From the NCBI GenBank assembly GCA_022563405.1, contig JADFNK010000004.1, positions 1 to 64,000 of the forward strand: DNA of 64,000 bases, in the 5' to 3' direction. The notes under the pieces were generated by a model that was not told the origin of the DNA, did not search any database, and saw only the letters and a program-made list of their open reading frames with translations. The position numbers and the translations under genes are program-made. Positions 8,604 through 17,341 of the stretch are shown here, in pieces. How positions within the stretch are numbered: position 1 is the first letter of the stretch; each line of letters starts with the position of its first letter. This DNA is from Gemmatimonadota bacterium. Lineage in GTDB: Bacteria > Gemmatimonadota > Gemmatimonadetes > Longimicrobiales > Gaopeijiaceae.

Positions 8604-10544
8604 CTATCTTGGCGGAAAGCCCTCGACACCGAATTCCGCAAGAACAGCCGTAGCGAGCTCCTTCAGGGATGCGGCGGGGACCTGGAGCGGCCTGTTGGAC
8701 ACGAGCACACCGGGCACCGTTTCGTGGTCCATGATGTGGTCGCCACTCCAGGCCCCGGTGTTGTCCGTGAGAATCTCGGCCGGAATCTGACCCGCCGCTG
8801 ACTCGTCGGAGCTCCTCACACCCTTCGCGAACCCAATGACGAGATCCGGGCCGATCTCGGCGTGACCTGTGTCCGTATACGTCTCGTCGCGAGCATACAC
8901 TCGAGTGATCGCCACTTCGCCCGTGGCCGGATCGACCTCTCTCAACAGCCCACGGGTGATCTCTCTCAGCAGGACTCCCCTATCGGACGGCGGCACGATC
9001 CCGACGGCCTCCCTGCCCTCCAGATTCACGTACAACCCACTCAGACCCAAGGCGTACGCCTGGGTGCGGGGCCAGTCGACGTTCTGCAGGAAGTCGAGAT
9101 CCCTGCGGTTGCGATCCAGCACGGTCAGGTATCCGTTCTGCTCCAGCCAGCTGTTCAGGCTGAAGGATCGTCGCCACGAGGTGAAGCCGTGGTCGGACAT
9201 CACGATGAGGGTTCCGCCCCCCCCCAACTCTTCAAGGCGGTTCAACGTCTCGCCCACGATCTCGTCCGCCTCCACGTACAGATCTTCGATCACGTTGGCA
9301 TAAGGCGCGTCCCGCGCCTCGTCGTAGGCCGGGTGCTCGGGATCCGTGGCCCCCCACATGATGTGCGATACCTGATCCAGAAAACCGAAGTAGTTGAAGA
9401 GCAGCCCGTCATCGAAGTCGGCGAGGAGTCGCTCGTACTGGCGCCGGATCTCGCCGGCTGCCAGTGCGGCCTGGGCCAAGAACTCATCCTCGTCGAACGC
9501 GCCGTCACGGATGGCGTCGGTGTCTTCGGGAAAACCCTGCGTGTAGAACCGCCCTCCCTCCGCCAGCTCCGTGGCAAAGTCGTCGGGTGTCGAGATCGGC
9601 ATCGCCGGGTCGAGCGGATCGATGTTGACCGGCGTGGCGTAGAGCTGGAACTCGGGTCGGACCTGTTTGAGGTAGAATCGGGTCATCCCACGGAGCTTCT
9701 GGAAGAACGGAAGCGGGTACTCGATCGGAACCCAGTCGCTCCAGTCCCCTTCCTGGAGGATGATCTCTTCGTCGCCGATCTCGATCTTCACCACGGGGCG
9801 GACCGGATCGAGGTAGACCGGGAAGTCGGATCGCAGCTCCTCGAGCTCGACGAGCAGGAAGTTTGGAGGGCCTCTCAGGCTACCGTTGAAGACTCCACGC
9901 CGGATCTCGGCGCGCTGAACGTCGCCCCCTGGTGAGCCGCCCAGTCGCTCGGGGGCGGTCGTGAACAAGCTGTACGTTCCGTAGCCGCCCAGGATGTCGG
10001 GCGTGCCCATCCCACTGAGCTCGCGGCTCGCCGTGCCCGACGGTGGGAAGTTGGCCGGCATACGGATGATCGTGGTGGGCACGCCCTGCTCCTCGAGCAC
10101 CTCCCAGAAGGGTACACCTTGGCGCATGAGCACGACCTCGCCGCCACCCAGCGGGATCTCCCATCTGCCGAACCTCAGGGTACGCCCGGGCGGCTCGGTG
10201 ATCGTGGTCGAGAGGTAGGGCACCATCGTCTCGGGATCCCGGTGCAAGAAGTCGAAGATCCCGTGCCCGCCGGCGTCGAGCCCGGTGATGAAATCCGACC
10301 AGGCGACGGGGCTCTGCGGTGGGATCGACGTCTCGAGGGCCGAAAATGCTCCACTCTCCGCCATCCGCTGGAGGTTGGGGAGCCTGCCTTCCGACATCAT
10401 TCGCTGGGTCAGCTCGTAGTCCATCCCGTCGAAGCCGAGGACGATCACCTGGTGCCCTACCGGCTCGGACCCGCCACACGCGCCCGCAAAGGTGGCAATC
10501 GCCATGGTGGCCACTGCCGTCCGCGCTACGCGCATCGCTGTCAT
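8604..10544 (-). CDS. Lipoprotein phosphodiesterase, alkaline phosphatase superfamily (copy 1)
   Basis: 646 residues, type I phosphodiesterase/nucleotide pyrophosphatase fold. An N-terminal lipoprotein signal ends at the lipobox FAGAC. Metal-site motifs: VIVLGFDGMDY near residue 35, PPQSPVAWSDFITG (nucleophile region), YFGFLDQVSHIMWG and VMSDHGFTSWRR. Paralogous to the next gene upstream; both share DP(A/S)MPIS and a following D-x-A-x-E-D-T block. Its ATG overlaps the stop of that gene (ATGA at 10541-10544), implying translational coupling. The substrate is unknown; family members hydrolyse nucleotide, lipid or glycan phosphoesters outside the cytoplasm. Confidence 0.85.
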   Translation of the reverse strand: MTAMRVARTAVATMAIATFAGACGGSEPVGHQVIVLGFDGMDYELTQRMMSEGRLPNLQRMAESGAFSALETSIPPQSPVAWSDFITGLDAGGHGIFDFLHRDPETMVPYLSTTITEPPGRTLRFGRWEIPLGGGEVVLMRQGVPFWEVLEEQGVPTTIIRMPANFPPSGTASRELSGMGTPDILGGYGTYSLFTTAPERLGGSPGGDVQRAEIRRGVFNGSLRGPPNFLLVELEELRSDFPVYLDPVRPVVKIEIGDEEIILQEGDWSDWVPIEYPLPFFQKLRGMTRFYLKQVRPEFQLYATPVNIDPLDPAMPISTPDDFATELAEGGRFYTQGFPEDTDAIRDGAFDEDEFLAQAALAAGEIRRQYERLLADFDDGLLFNYFGFLDQVSHIMWGATDPEHPAYDEARDAPYANVIEDLYVEADEIVGETLNRLEELGGGGTLIVMSDHGFTSWRRSFSLNSWLEQNGYLTVLDRNRRDLDFLQNVDWPRTQAYALGLSGLYVNLEGREAVGIVPPSDRGVLLREITRGLLREVDPATGEVAITRVYARDETYTDTGHAEIGPDLVIGFAKGVRSSDESAAGQIPAEILTDNTGAWSGDHIMDHETVPGVLVSNRPLQVPAASLKELATAVLAEFGVEGFPPR

Positions 10545-12676
10545 TCGATCGACTCTCGCTCGAAGAGCACCTTGCCGTCCATATGCGCGGGCGGCTCGAT
10601 GCCGAAGAGCCAGCAGGCCGTCGGCGCGATATCAATGAGGGCGGGGTCGTCGCGATCGATGACCTTGTTGCTGAAGAACACGCCCGGGACGATGCGAGGG
10701 TCGACGCAGTGATCGCCGCTCCAGGGTTTCACGTTGTCCTCGATGACCGCGCCCGCGACCACACCGGTCGCTCCGTCCCACGAGATCCGGTAGCCCTCCG
10801 CGTACCCGATCAGGAGATCAGGCGCGTTCTGGAGATAGGGGCCCGAGTAGAGCGCGGAGGGGTCGAACGCCTCCCGGATCGCCAACTCTCCTTTCTCATC
10901 GTCACGCATGCCGCTGAGCCGCTCGATGAGCTCGGCCTTGAGCGCGGCGGCCTCTTCTCCCGGCTTGACCGATCCCTGCGCCTCACGACCCTCGATGTTG
11001 AGGTAGAGACCGGTGAGACCGAGCGCATAAGCCTTGGTCTCGGCCCAATCTATCTCTCGTAGCCACTCACCCTCCCCCTTGGCTCCGTCCTGAAGCTTCA
11101 GGTAGCCGTTCTCGTGTAGCCAGGCGTTCAGGTTCACCCCGCGGCGGAACGACGTGAAGCCGTGGTCCGACAGCACGACCAACATGTCTCCCTCCCGGAG
11201 CTCCTCGCGAATCCTGCCCACCATGGCGTCGTTGTGCACGTAGAGATCCTCGATGGCGTCGGCGTGCTCGCCGCCCGGACGCCCATTACCGCTGGGTTGC
11301 CCGTCCCCGCCCGGTCGCCCGTCACCGTTGGTTTGCGCGGCTCGTGCGGCGGGATGTCCCTCTTCCAGGTATCGCCAGAACATGTGCTGGATCCGGTCGG
11401 TCGCGTCGAACACGCAGACCACGGCCCCTTTGCGCACCCGCTCGAGCGCGGCGAAGAGCATGTTCTCGCGTTCCTTGTCGATGTCGTACGTCTGCTGGAG
11501 GAACGCGCCGTCGTCGATCACTCCTTCGTTCAGAGCCCAGGTGTCCTCGGCGAGACCCAGCGTCGAGAATTTCCCGAGCTTCTTCGAGAGGTACGTCGCG
11601 AAGTAGGCGGGATGAGAGATCGGCATGGCCGGGCTGTCGGGGTCGAGGTTGATCGGCGTGACATACAGCGACACGTGCTCGCCCGTCTCCGTGAGCAGCA
11701 TCCGGCAGATCCCGCGCACTTTGATGCCGGGTGCGGCCCGGAAGGCCAGATCCACCCAGTCGCTCAGCTCACCTAGCCGCAGCTCGAGTGCCGTGCCGTC
11801 GACTTCCACCCGGGCGCTTTCACCTGATCCGTTCAGCGTGATCTTGACCGGAAGGGTCAACACGGGGGCTCCCTCGACCAGCTCGTTGTTGGGACCCTCG
11901 AGCTCGGCTTCCAACCGACCGTCTACCCGTTTCAAGCGCACCCGTCGACCGCCCTCCTTGAAACCCGCCTCCGACTCCCGGGTCGAGAGAAGCGTGAACG
12001 TGCCCTGGGTCCCGAGAAGATCCGGGACGCACATCGCGCTCAACTGCGCCCCGTAAAAACGGTCCGGAGGGAAGGTGATCGGCACTCGCAGGATCGTGCT
12101 CCAGATCTGGTGGTCACCCAGGATCGACCAGAACGGCCTCGACCTCCTCAGAAGTCGCAGGTCGGGCTTCCCGATGGGTATACGGTAGCGACCGATCTTG
12201 AGGATTCGGTCGGGAGGGCCGATGCGGGTCGACGAGAGCAGGGGCAGGTAGGTGCGGCGGTCCCGTTCGAGGAAGTCGTAGATGTTGTGCTTCGCGGGAT
12301 GGGTGCCGGTGCTGAAGGAGGACCACGCCACCGGAGAGACCGAGGGGAAAGTGGTCTGAAGCGGGTGGTAGCACCCTTCCGCGGCCAGGCTTTGGAAGTT
12401 CGGGAGCTTACCCTCCGCCATGAAACGATCCGTCAGCTTCGGGTCCTGGCCGTCGAAGCCGACGATGATGAGCCGTCGAACCTTCGGTTTCGCTAGATGG
12501 GCATACCGCAGAAAACGCAACGCGGCCCTGAACGGCCACAACAGGAGGGAAAAGAGCGCAATCATCATTGAGACGAAGAAGACCAGGAAGGACGTGACGA
12601 ACACGAACCCCGCGCCGGGTCCGACGTAGGCCGCGACCGGCTCCGGCGTGGCCGCGAAGAGGATGAGTCCGAGCAC
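10541..12676 (-). CDS. Membrane-anchored phosphodiesterase, alkaline phosphatase superfamily (copy 2)
   Basis: About 711 residues. An N-terminal signal-like segment ends TPEPVAA, followed by AYVGPGAGF and a long membrane helix (FVTSFLVFFVSMMIALFSLL). The catalytic domain starts IIVGFDGQDPKLTDRF; the nucleophile region is SVSPVAWSSFSTG, and the metal motifs FDATDRIQHMFW and VLSDHGFTSFRR follow. GTG 12676 is the only canonical start that keeps most of the leader, but it leaves no positively charged n-region. The open frame continues upstream through RALLRGHGSWLVAAV, so a rare start codon is possible. An inserted Gly/Asn/Pro repeat (NGDGRPGG, SGNGRPGG) lies at 11271-11335. It is divergent from the sulfotransferase gene. 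Confidence 0.83.
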   Translation of the reverse strand: MLGLILFAATPEPVAAYVGPGAGFVFVTSFLVFFVSMMIALFSLLLWPFRAALRFLRYAHLAKPKVRRLIIVGFDGQDPKLTDRFMAEGKLPNFQSLAAEGCYHPLQTTFPSVSPVAWSSFSTGTHPAKHNIYDFLERDRRTYLPLLSSTRIGPPDRILKIGRYRIPIGKPDLRLLRRSRPFWSILGDHQIWSTILRVPITFPPDRFYGAQLSAMCVPDLLGTQGTFTLLSTRESEAGFKEGGRRVRLKRVDGRLEAELEGPNNELVEGAPVLTLPVKITLNGSGESARVEVDGTALELRLGELSDWVDLAFRAAPGIKVRGICRMLLTETGEHVSLYVTPINLDPDSPAMPISHPAYFATYLSKKLGKFSTLGLAEDTWALNEGVIDDGAFLQQTYDIDKERENMLFAALERVRKGAVVCVFDATDRIQHMFWRYLEEGHPAARAAQTNGDGRPGGDGQPSGNGRPGGEHADAIEDLYVHNDAMVGRIREELREGDMLVVLSDHGFTSFRRGVNLNAWLHENGYLKLQDGAKGEGEWLREIDWAETKAYALGLTGLYLNIEGREAQGSVKPGEEAAALKAELIERLSGMRDDEKGELAIREAFDPSALYSGPYLQNAPDLLIGYAEGYRISWDGATGVVAGAVIEDNVKPWSGDHCVDPRIVPGVFFSNKVIDRDDPALIDIAPTACWLFGIEPPAHMDGKVLFERESIE

Positions 12677-12793
12677 TGCAGCGACGAGCCAACTGCCGTG
12701 CCCTCTGAGGAGGGCGCGTGCTGCGGAAAGGCACTCCCTCGTGCTATTCTTCCGCCCATGACACCTGCCCTCCCAAGCCGGCCCCGCTGACCC

Positions 12794-13408
12794 ATGCCGA
12801 TCAACACGGCACGACGTGCCCTGCGCCGCGCTCGATATGGAGCCCCCATCGTGGTGGTCTCCGGACTTCCTAGATCCGGTACCTCGATGATGATGCAGAT
12901 GCTGGAGGCGGGAGGCGTTGAGCCCATGACCGACGGTGTCCGCACCGCGGATGAGAGCAACCCGAAGGGGTACTACGAGCTTGAAATGGTCAAGGACCTG
13001 GAGAAGGGCGTCGATGAGGTTTGGCTGCGAAGCGCACGCGGTCGGGCGGTCAAGATCATCGCCTTCCTCGTGCGACACCTTCCCGAGAACTTCAACTACA
13101 AGGTCATCTTGATGCACCGCGGGCTGGACGAGGTTCTGGCCTCCCAGACCAAGATGCTCGCCAAGCTGGGTGAGACGACCGATACCGACGACCCGCGCAT
13201 GAGGAAGCTCTTCGCGGATTCCCTCGCCCGCACGAAGAGCCTGCTCGCGCACCGACCTTGCTTCGACGTGCTTCACGTGAAGTACCACTCCGTTATCGAG
13301 GACGGACGGAAGCACGCCGACGAGGTGAATCGGTTCCTCGGAGGGCGGCTGGACACCGAGGCCATGGCCGCCGTCGTGAATCCGGAGCTGTATCGCAACC
13401 GCGGCTGA
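12794..13408 (+). CDS. Small sulfotransferase-family protein
   Basis: 204 residues. The 5'-phosphosulfate-binding loop is VVSGLPRSGTSMMMQ near residues 20-34, the classic P-loop-like signature for PAPS binding. A later FDVLHVKYHSVIEDG stretch fits the 3'-phosphate region. It is short for the family (usually 250-350 residues) and has no signal peptide, so it probably acts in the cytoplasm. It lies between, and opposite in strand to, the two-phosphodiesterase block and the sulfatase-like gene; its 3' end is only 12 bases from the convergent sulfatase end. A role in sulfating a surface glycan or lipid is an inference from context. Confidence 0.75.
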   Translation: MPINTARRALRRARYGAPIVVVSGLPRSGTSMMMQMLEAGGVEPMTDGVRTADESNPKGYYELEMVKDLEKGVDEVWLRSARGRAVKIIAFLVRHLPENFNYKVILMHRGLDEVLASQTKMLAKLGETTDTDDPRMRKLFADSLARTKSLLAHRPCFDVLHVKYHSVIEDGRKHADEVNRFLGGRLDTEAMAAVVNPELYRNRG

Positions 13409-13420
13409 GACACACACACA

Positions 13421-15931
13421 TTAGTTGATATAACCGAGGCTCCGAAGCCGCGCGATCTCGTCGGCGCTGAGGTTGGCGATCGCGTCCGTATCCGGCGGTG
13501 GGCGCAGCGACACCGCCCACTCCCGCCACGTCGACAACTCGGTGGCCAGATTCGCGACGATATCCGGATGATCCCCGGCCACGTCGTTGAGATTGATCGG
13601 ATCCTTCACGTGATCGTACAACTCGAATTCCGGCCAATCCTCAGCCTGATTCTCGTTCTGGATCAGCTTCCACCCGTCCAGAATGATGGAATACGAATCG
13701 TGCGGCAGTCCCATGAACGAGATGGCCGGAGCCACGACCCGCTCGCTGAATGCGGCCCGTCGAATCGCGCCAAAGTCGGACACGCCATCCGGGTCGACGA
13801 TCAACGGAAGCAGGCTCTGACCCTGCGCCGCCTCGGGAGGTGTGATGCCCGCCAGCTCCAGCACCGTGGGCATCATGTCCACGGACTCCGTCGTCTGCTC
13901 GACGACCGTCCCAGCGGGTAACACGCCGGGCCAATGCATGATCAGCGGCACGTTCATCATCTCGCCGTACGCGTTGTTCCCATGAAAGTGATGACCATGC
14001 TCCAGAAACTCCTCACCGTGGTCGGAAATCAGGACGAAGAGCGTCTCCTCCGCCAATCCGAGTTGCTCCAATCCCTCCATCAGCCTGGCGACCTCGACGT
14101 CCATGGCGCGTATGGATCCATCGTACCAGTCTTTTTCGTGCTGGAGATACAGCTCCTGATCGACATCCGTGGAGTCCATCTGGACTTGGGTCGGAAGATC
14201 ATTCATTCGACCTACCCAAAGCCCGTTGCCCCGCTCGTGTTCAGCGGCCCCCTCGGTCGTGCTCCACAGGGCGTCGTACGGTGCGTACGGCTCGAACGGA
14301 CTGTGAGGATCGAACGCGTGGATCATTGCGAAGAAAGGGATGTCGCTGTGGTCGCCGGCCCATTCGAGGAAGCGGTCGACGTACGTGCGGGCAGTCTTGG
14401 ACGCGCTGTGATCCAGGTCCCCGATCGACGTGCGCTCGTGCAACACGTCCACTCCCTGATGCAGATTGCTGTTCTTCCCAGAAAACTGGACAGAAGAAGT
14501 CTGCCACGTGGCGTAACCGGCCTCCCGGAGCGCTTCCGACATGGTCGTCACCGAAGACGGCAGGCGGTCGGGCATGTCTACGATTCCGTGCGTGCTCGGA
14601 TAAAGCGACGTCAGGATCGATGGGATCGATACCTTCGTCCACGAAGCTTGTGAGATGTTGTCGGCGAAACGCACGCCCTCGTTCGCCAGCCTCGTCATGG
14701 TGGGAGACGTGTTTCGCTCGTAGCCATACGACTCCAGGTGATCGCGACGCATCGTGTCGATGATCCAGAGAATAATGGCTCTCGGACGTTTGCTTCCCCC
14801 GTCCAACAGAGCGGCTCGGTCCTCCGTCACATCGTTGTTGTCCGGCATGGCACCGCTGTTGCGGACCACCGGCGATCCCCAGTATCCGAGCATGCCGGGG
14901 TCGTCCGCATCCAGCCCGAGCGAGAGCGTCACACTCTGGCCCGCGTATTCGGACAACTCCAAGCGGGATGTAGACCAACGGTCCGGAGTCGTCACCGTGC
15001 GCTTCAAGATGGACGTCTCCGTCCCAGCCGCGGTCACGGTCACCGTAAAGGTGACTGGACCGTCCTCGATCGTCCCATACGCCAGGTCGAGCCACGGCCG
15101 TGCTGGAAGGTCCAGGTCGATTACGATGCGCTCCGGGGTCCGACTGACGATCGTCTCCCGGTAGATCTCGGCCAGCCCATGCCACCCGGGGCCGGAGGGA
15201 ACCGTCGCGAGGTGCTCCCTGAGCGGAATGACGCGCACCGACTCGATCTCGAACTCGGCGCCCTCCACGTCACTCGGAGTGAGTAGAATGTTCCTTACTG
15301 TGCCCATCCGGATCGTGGCGCCGGCCTCGCGAAGGACGTACGTGACGAAGTCGTCTCCAGGAGTGAGCTCGGCCCTGAGTTGACGGCGCGGCTGATCGGC
15401 GAGCTGCTCGATTCTGGCCTCCACCCAGTCGTCGTCCCGATTCCGCGATCCATTGAGCTGGATTCCGATCTCCCCTCCACTCGACACGCGCATTCGGACC
15501 TCGATGGAGTACAGCTGATCGCTCTGGTCCACCCCGTCGGGGCGGACCCCGAGCAGGACTGGAAGGGCACCGGTCTTGCCGACGAGCATTCCGTCGCGAA
15601 CCTCCAGCCCCTCGATGTCGTTGAGCGCAGCCCATCCGAACGTGTCTTCCCCCGCGTCTGCCGCATCACTCCCTTCTCCGTCTTCTCCGTCTTCTCCTCC
15701 GTCGTCTCCGCCCTCTTCCTCATCTCCCCCCTCTTCCTCTTCGGGAGCTGGGAGCGTCCCCTCCCCGTCGAAGCGCCACTCCGTACGCTCGGGATCAGCA
15801 ACCGGAGGACTGCCTTGGACCATGCTGCTCTCGAAGTTGTCGACGAGCCGGATCCAGACGGTTTCGGGTTCACCTGCACAGGAGACGGCGAACACCAAGA
15901 GAGCCAGGGAGGGCAGCAGGACTTTGCGCAT
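13421..15931 (-). CDS. Sulfatase-like lipoprotein with large N-terminal domain
   Basis: About 836 residues from ATG 15931. A lipoprotein-type leader (MRKVLLPSLALLVFAVSC) is followed by an acidic spacer (EEEEGGDEEEGGDDGG), a 300-residue beta-rich region that looks carbohydrate-binding-like, and a C-terminal sulfatase/alkaline-phosphatase-superfamily domain. Motifs: IILWIIDTMRRDHLESYGY, nucleophile region SWTKVSIPSILTSLYP, IHAFDPHSPF and LISDHGEEF. The C-x-P-S-R formylglycine signature is absent; the site reads S-I-P-S-I. The activity may therefore be phosphodiesterase or phosphonate hydrolase rather than sulfatase. The C-terminus is LRSLGYIN. Confidence 0.83.
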   Translation of the reverse strand: MRKVLLPSLALLVFAVSCAGEPETVWIRLVDNFESSMVQGSPPVADPERTEWRFDGEGTLPAPEEEEGGDEEEGGDDGGEDGEDGEGSDAADAGEDTFGWAALNDIEGLEVRDGMLVGKTGALPVLLGVRPDGVDQSDQLYSIEVRMRVSSGGEIGIQLNGSRNRDDDWVEARIEQLADQPRRQLRAELTPGDDFVTYVLREAGATIRMGTVRNILLTPSDVEGAEFEIESVRVIPLREHLATVPSGPGWHGLAEIYRETIVSRTPERIVIDLDLPARPWLDLAYGTIEDGPVTFTVTVTAAGTETSILKRTVTTPDRWSTSRLELSEYAGQSVTLSLGLDADDPGMLGYWGSPVVRNSGAMPDNNDVTEDRAALLDGGSKRPRAIILWIIDTMRRDHLESYGYERNTSPTMTRLANEGVRFADNISQASWTKVSIPSILTSLYPSTHGIVDMPDRLPSSVTTMSEALREAGYATWQTSSVQFSGKNSNLHQGVDVLHERTSIGDLDHSASKTARTYVDRFLEWAGDHSDIPFFAMIHAFDPHSPFEPYAPYDALWSTTEGAAEHERGNGLWVGRMNDLPTQVQMDSTDVDQELYLQHEKDWYDGSIRAMDVEVARLMEGLEQLGLAEETLFVLISDHGEEFLEHGHHFHGNNAYGEMMNVPLIMHWPGVLPAGTVVEQTTESVDMMPTVLELAGITPPEAAQGQSLLPLIVDPDGVSDFGAIRRAAFSERVVAPAISFMGLPHDSYSIILDGWKLIQNENQAEDWPEFELYDHVKDPINLNDVAGDHPDIVANLATELSTWREWAVSLRPPPDTDAIANLSADEIARLRSLGYIN

Positions 15932-16116
15932 GGAGATCTCCAGAGTGCAACGCTTTCGGGAGGGATCTACTTCCCAGTTCGTCGGGAAACCAAAGTAGAT
16001 GTTCGGCGCCCCGGACGCGACAGACAATGCTCGGAAGCGGGTATTCAGCCTGTTCTAAACGTCCCAGGTTGGATCGAGCGCCACGGGACTTGCCCCCCCC
16101 ATCACTCTCGGGCACG

Positions 16117-16146
16117 TTACGGCCTTCTCATCCCGCTCGCTATATT
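16117..16146 (+). promoter_or_regulatory. Promoter of a nearly leaderless ferredoxin mRNA
   Basis: A -35-like TTACGG at 16117-16122 and a -10 TATATT at 16141-16146 with an 18-base spacer. Transcription would start near 16152-16154, two to four bases before the ATG at 16156, and no Shine-Dalgarno sequence is present. The mRNA would be essentially leaderless. Confidence 0.4.
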
Positions 16147-16155
16147 GTTCGAATC

Positions 16156-16416
16156 ATGTCCGAGCAAATTTCCGACCAAACGTCCGAGCGTGTTATTGAG
16201 GGTCTCCGGATCCACATCGACCGAGACCTATGCGTCTGCTTCGGGGACTGCATCGAGGCAGCGCCGGGGGTGTTCGAGTTCGACGAGGAGGACATAGCGG
16301 TGTTCGTGAATGAGGCGGGCACCATCACTCGGGAAGAATTGATCGCCGCATGCGCTTCTTGCCCCGTGGACGCACTGACGGCATTCGACCAAAAGGGGAA
16401 GCAACTCGCTCCGTAA
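16156..16416 (+). CDS. Single-cluster ferredoxin
   Basis: 86 residues from ATG 16156. Cluster ligands are in DLCVCFGDC near residues 26-34 and ACASCPVDAL near 68-77, matching the [4Fe-4S]/[3Fe-4S] ferredoxins with pattern C-x5-C plus a distant C-P. The second ligand position is altered: the usual C-x2-(C/D)-x2-C reads C-V-C-F-G-D-C, so a [3Fe-4S] cluster is possible. It begins the set ferredoxin, Mrp, PCP_red, ABC, permease, with one base between its stop and the Mrp start. It may supply electrons to the radical SAM enzyme downstream or be cargo of the Mrp protein. Confidence 0.85.
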   Translation: MSEQISDQTSERVIEGLRIHIDRDLCVCFGDCIEAAPGVFEFDEEDIAVFVNEAGTITREELIAACASCPVDALTAFDQKGKQLAP

Positions 16417-16417
16417 G

Positions 16418-17341
16418 ATGCGCAAGATCAGAACCTACAAGGACGTCACGCACGACACCGGCTCTGGGCTGCTCGAGCAGGTCGTGGACCAGCAACACCG
16501 CCTCGCCGACCGCCTCGCTCTGGTCCGGTCCGTGGTGGCCGTCGCCAGTGGCAAAGGCGGCGTGGGCAAGAGCGCCATCACCGCAAACCTCGCCGCCGCT
16601 CTCGCGGGGAGAGGGCTCGCCGTCGGGGCCGTCGACGCGGACCTCAACGGGCCGTCTTTAGCCCGCATGTTGGGCGTATCCGGTGCCCGCTTGGCCGATC
16701 GGGCCAGCGGAGTGGAGCCGGCCGAAAGCCCATCGGGAGTACGGGTCATGTCCATGGAGTTCCTCCAGCAGGAAGAGGACGCTCCCCTGCGCTGGCGAGA
16801 GCCCGAAATGGGGAGGTTCATTTGGCAGAGCACCCTCGAAACGGGGGTCCTCCGGGAGTTCCTGGGCGACGTGGAGTGGGGAGAGCTGGACGTACTCCTG
16901 GTCGATGTACCGCCAGGGACCGACAAGATTGCACGGCTCCTGGAGCTGGTCCCGGAGCTCGATCAGATGCTCATGGTAACGACCCCGTCGGAAACGTCTC
17001 GGTTCGTGGTGTCGAAATCCGTTCGTATGGCCCGTGAGGCCGCCGTCGGAACGGTCGCGCTGGTCGCGAACATGGTCGGCCATACGTGTCCAGAGTGCGG
17101 CCATGTGTCCGAACTCTTCATGGGTGACGGCGTCAAACGCCTCGAAGAGGAATCCGGCGTACCGGTCTGGGCTCAGATCCCCTTCGATCCGCGATTCGGC
17201 GCCGCCACGGACTCGGGCACGCCGCTCGTGATCACGGACCCCGACGCCCCCTCGTGCCACGCGATTCTCGCGTTGGCCGACCGGGTCGAAGAGCAGATCG
17301 GAATCCGTGGCAGGGACGCAGTCGAGGAGGTGGGCTCATGA
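16418..17341 (+). CDS. Mrp/NBP35 family Fe-S cluster carrier ATPase
   Basis: 307 residues. Deviant Walker A ASGKGGVGKSAITANLAAAL near residue 42, ADLNGPSLARMLG switch region and DVLLVDVPPGT Walker B. The conserved CxxC that bridges an Fe-S cluster is HTCPECGH near residue 226. No N-terminal DUF59/MIP18 domain is present. Mrp/ApbC proteins bind and transfer [4Fe-4S] clusters in the cytoplasm. Its position between a ferredoxin and the PCP_red proteins suggests cluster supply to this island. Its stop overlaps the next start (ATGA at 17338). Confidence 0.9.
   Translation: MRKIRTYKDVTHDTGSGLLEQVVDQQHRLADRLALVRSVVAVASGKGGVGKSAITANLAAALAGRGLAVGAVDADLNGPSLARMLGVSGARLADRASGVEPAESPSGVRVMSMEFLQQEEDAPLRWREPEMGRFIWQSTLETGVLREFLGDVEWGELDVLLVDVPPGTDKIARLLELVPELDQMLMVTTPSETSRFVVSKSVRMAREAAVGTVALVANMVGHTCPECGHVSELFMGDGVKRLEEESGVPVWAQIPFDPRFGAATDSGTPLVITDPDAPSCHAILALADRVEEQIGIRGRDAVEEVGS

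Noticed and set aside
12677-13417. N-terminal extension of phosphodiesterase 2 across the sulfotransferase gene
   Set aside because: It is antisense to a gene with a clear PAPS-binding motif, and the membrane leader begins only at about 12700.
13421-15931. True formylglycine-dependent sulfatase matured by the SUMF1-type protein at 58367
   Set aside because: The C/S-x-P-x-R signature is absent here, and the SUMF1-type protein lacks the catalytic Cys pair.
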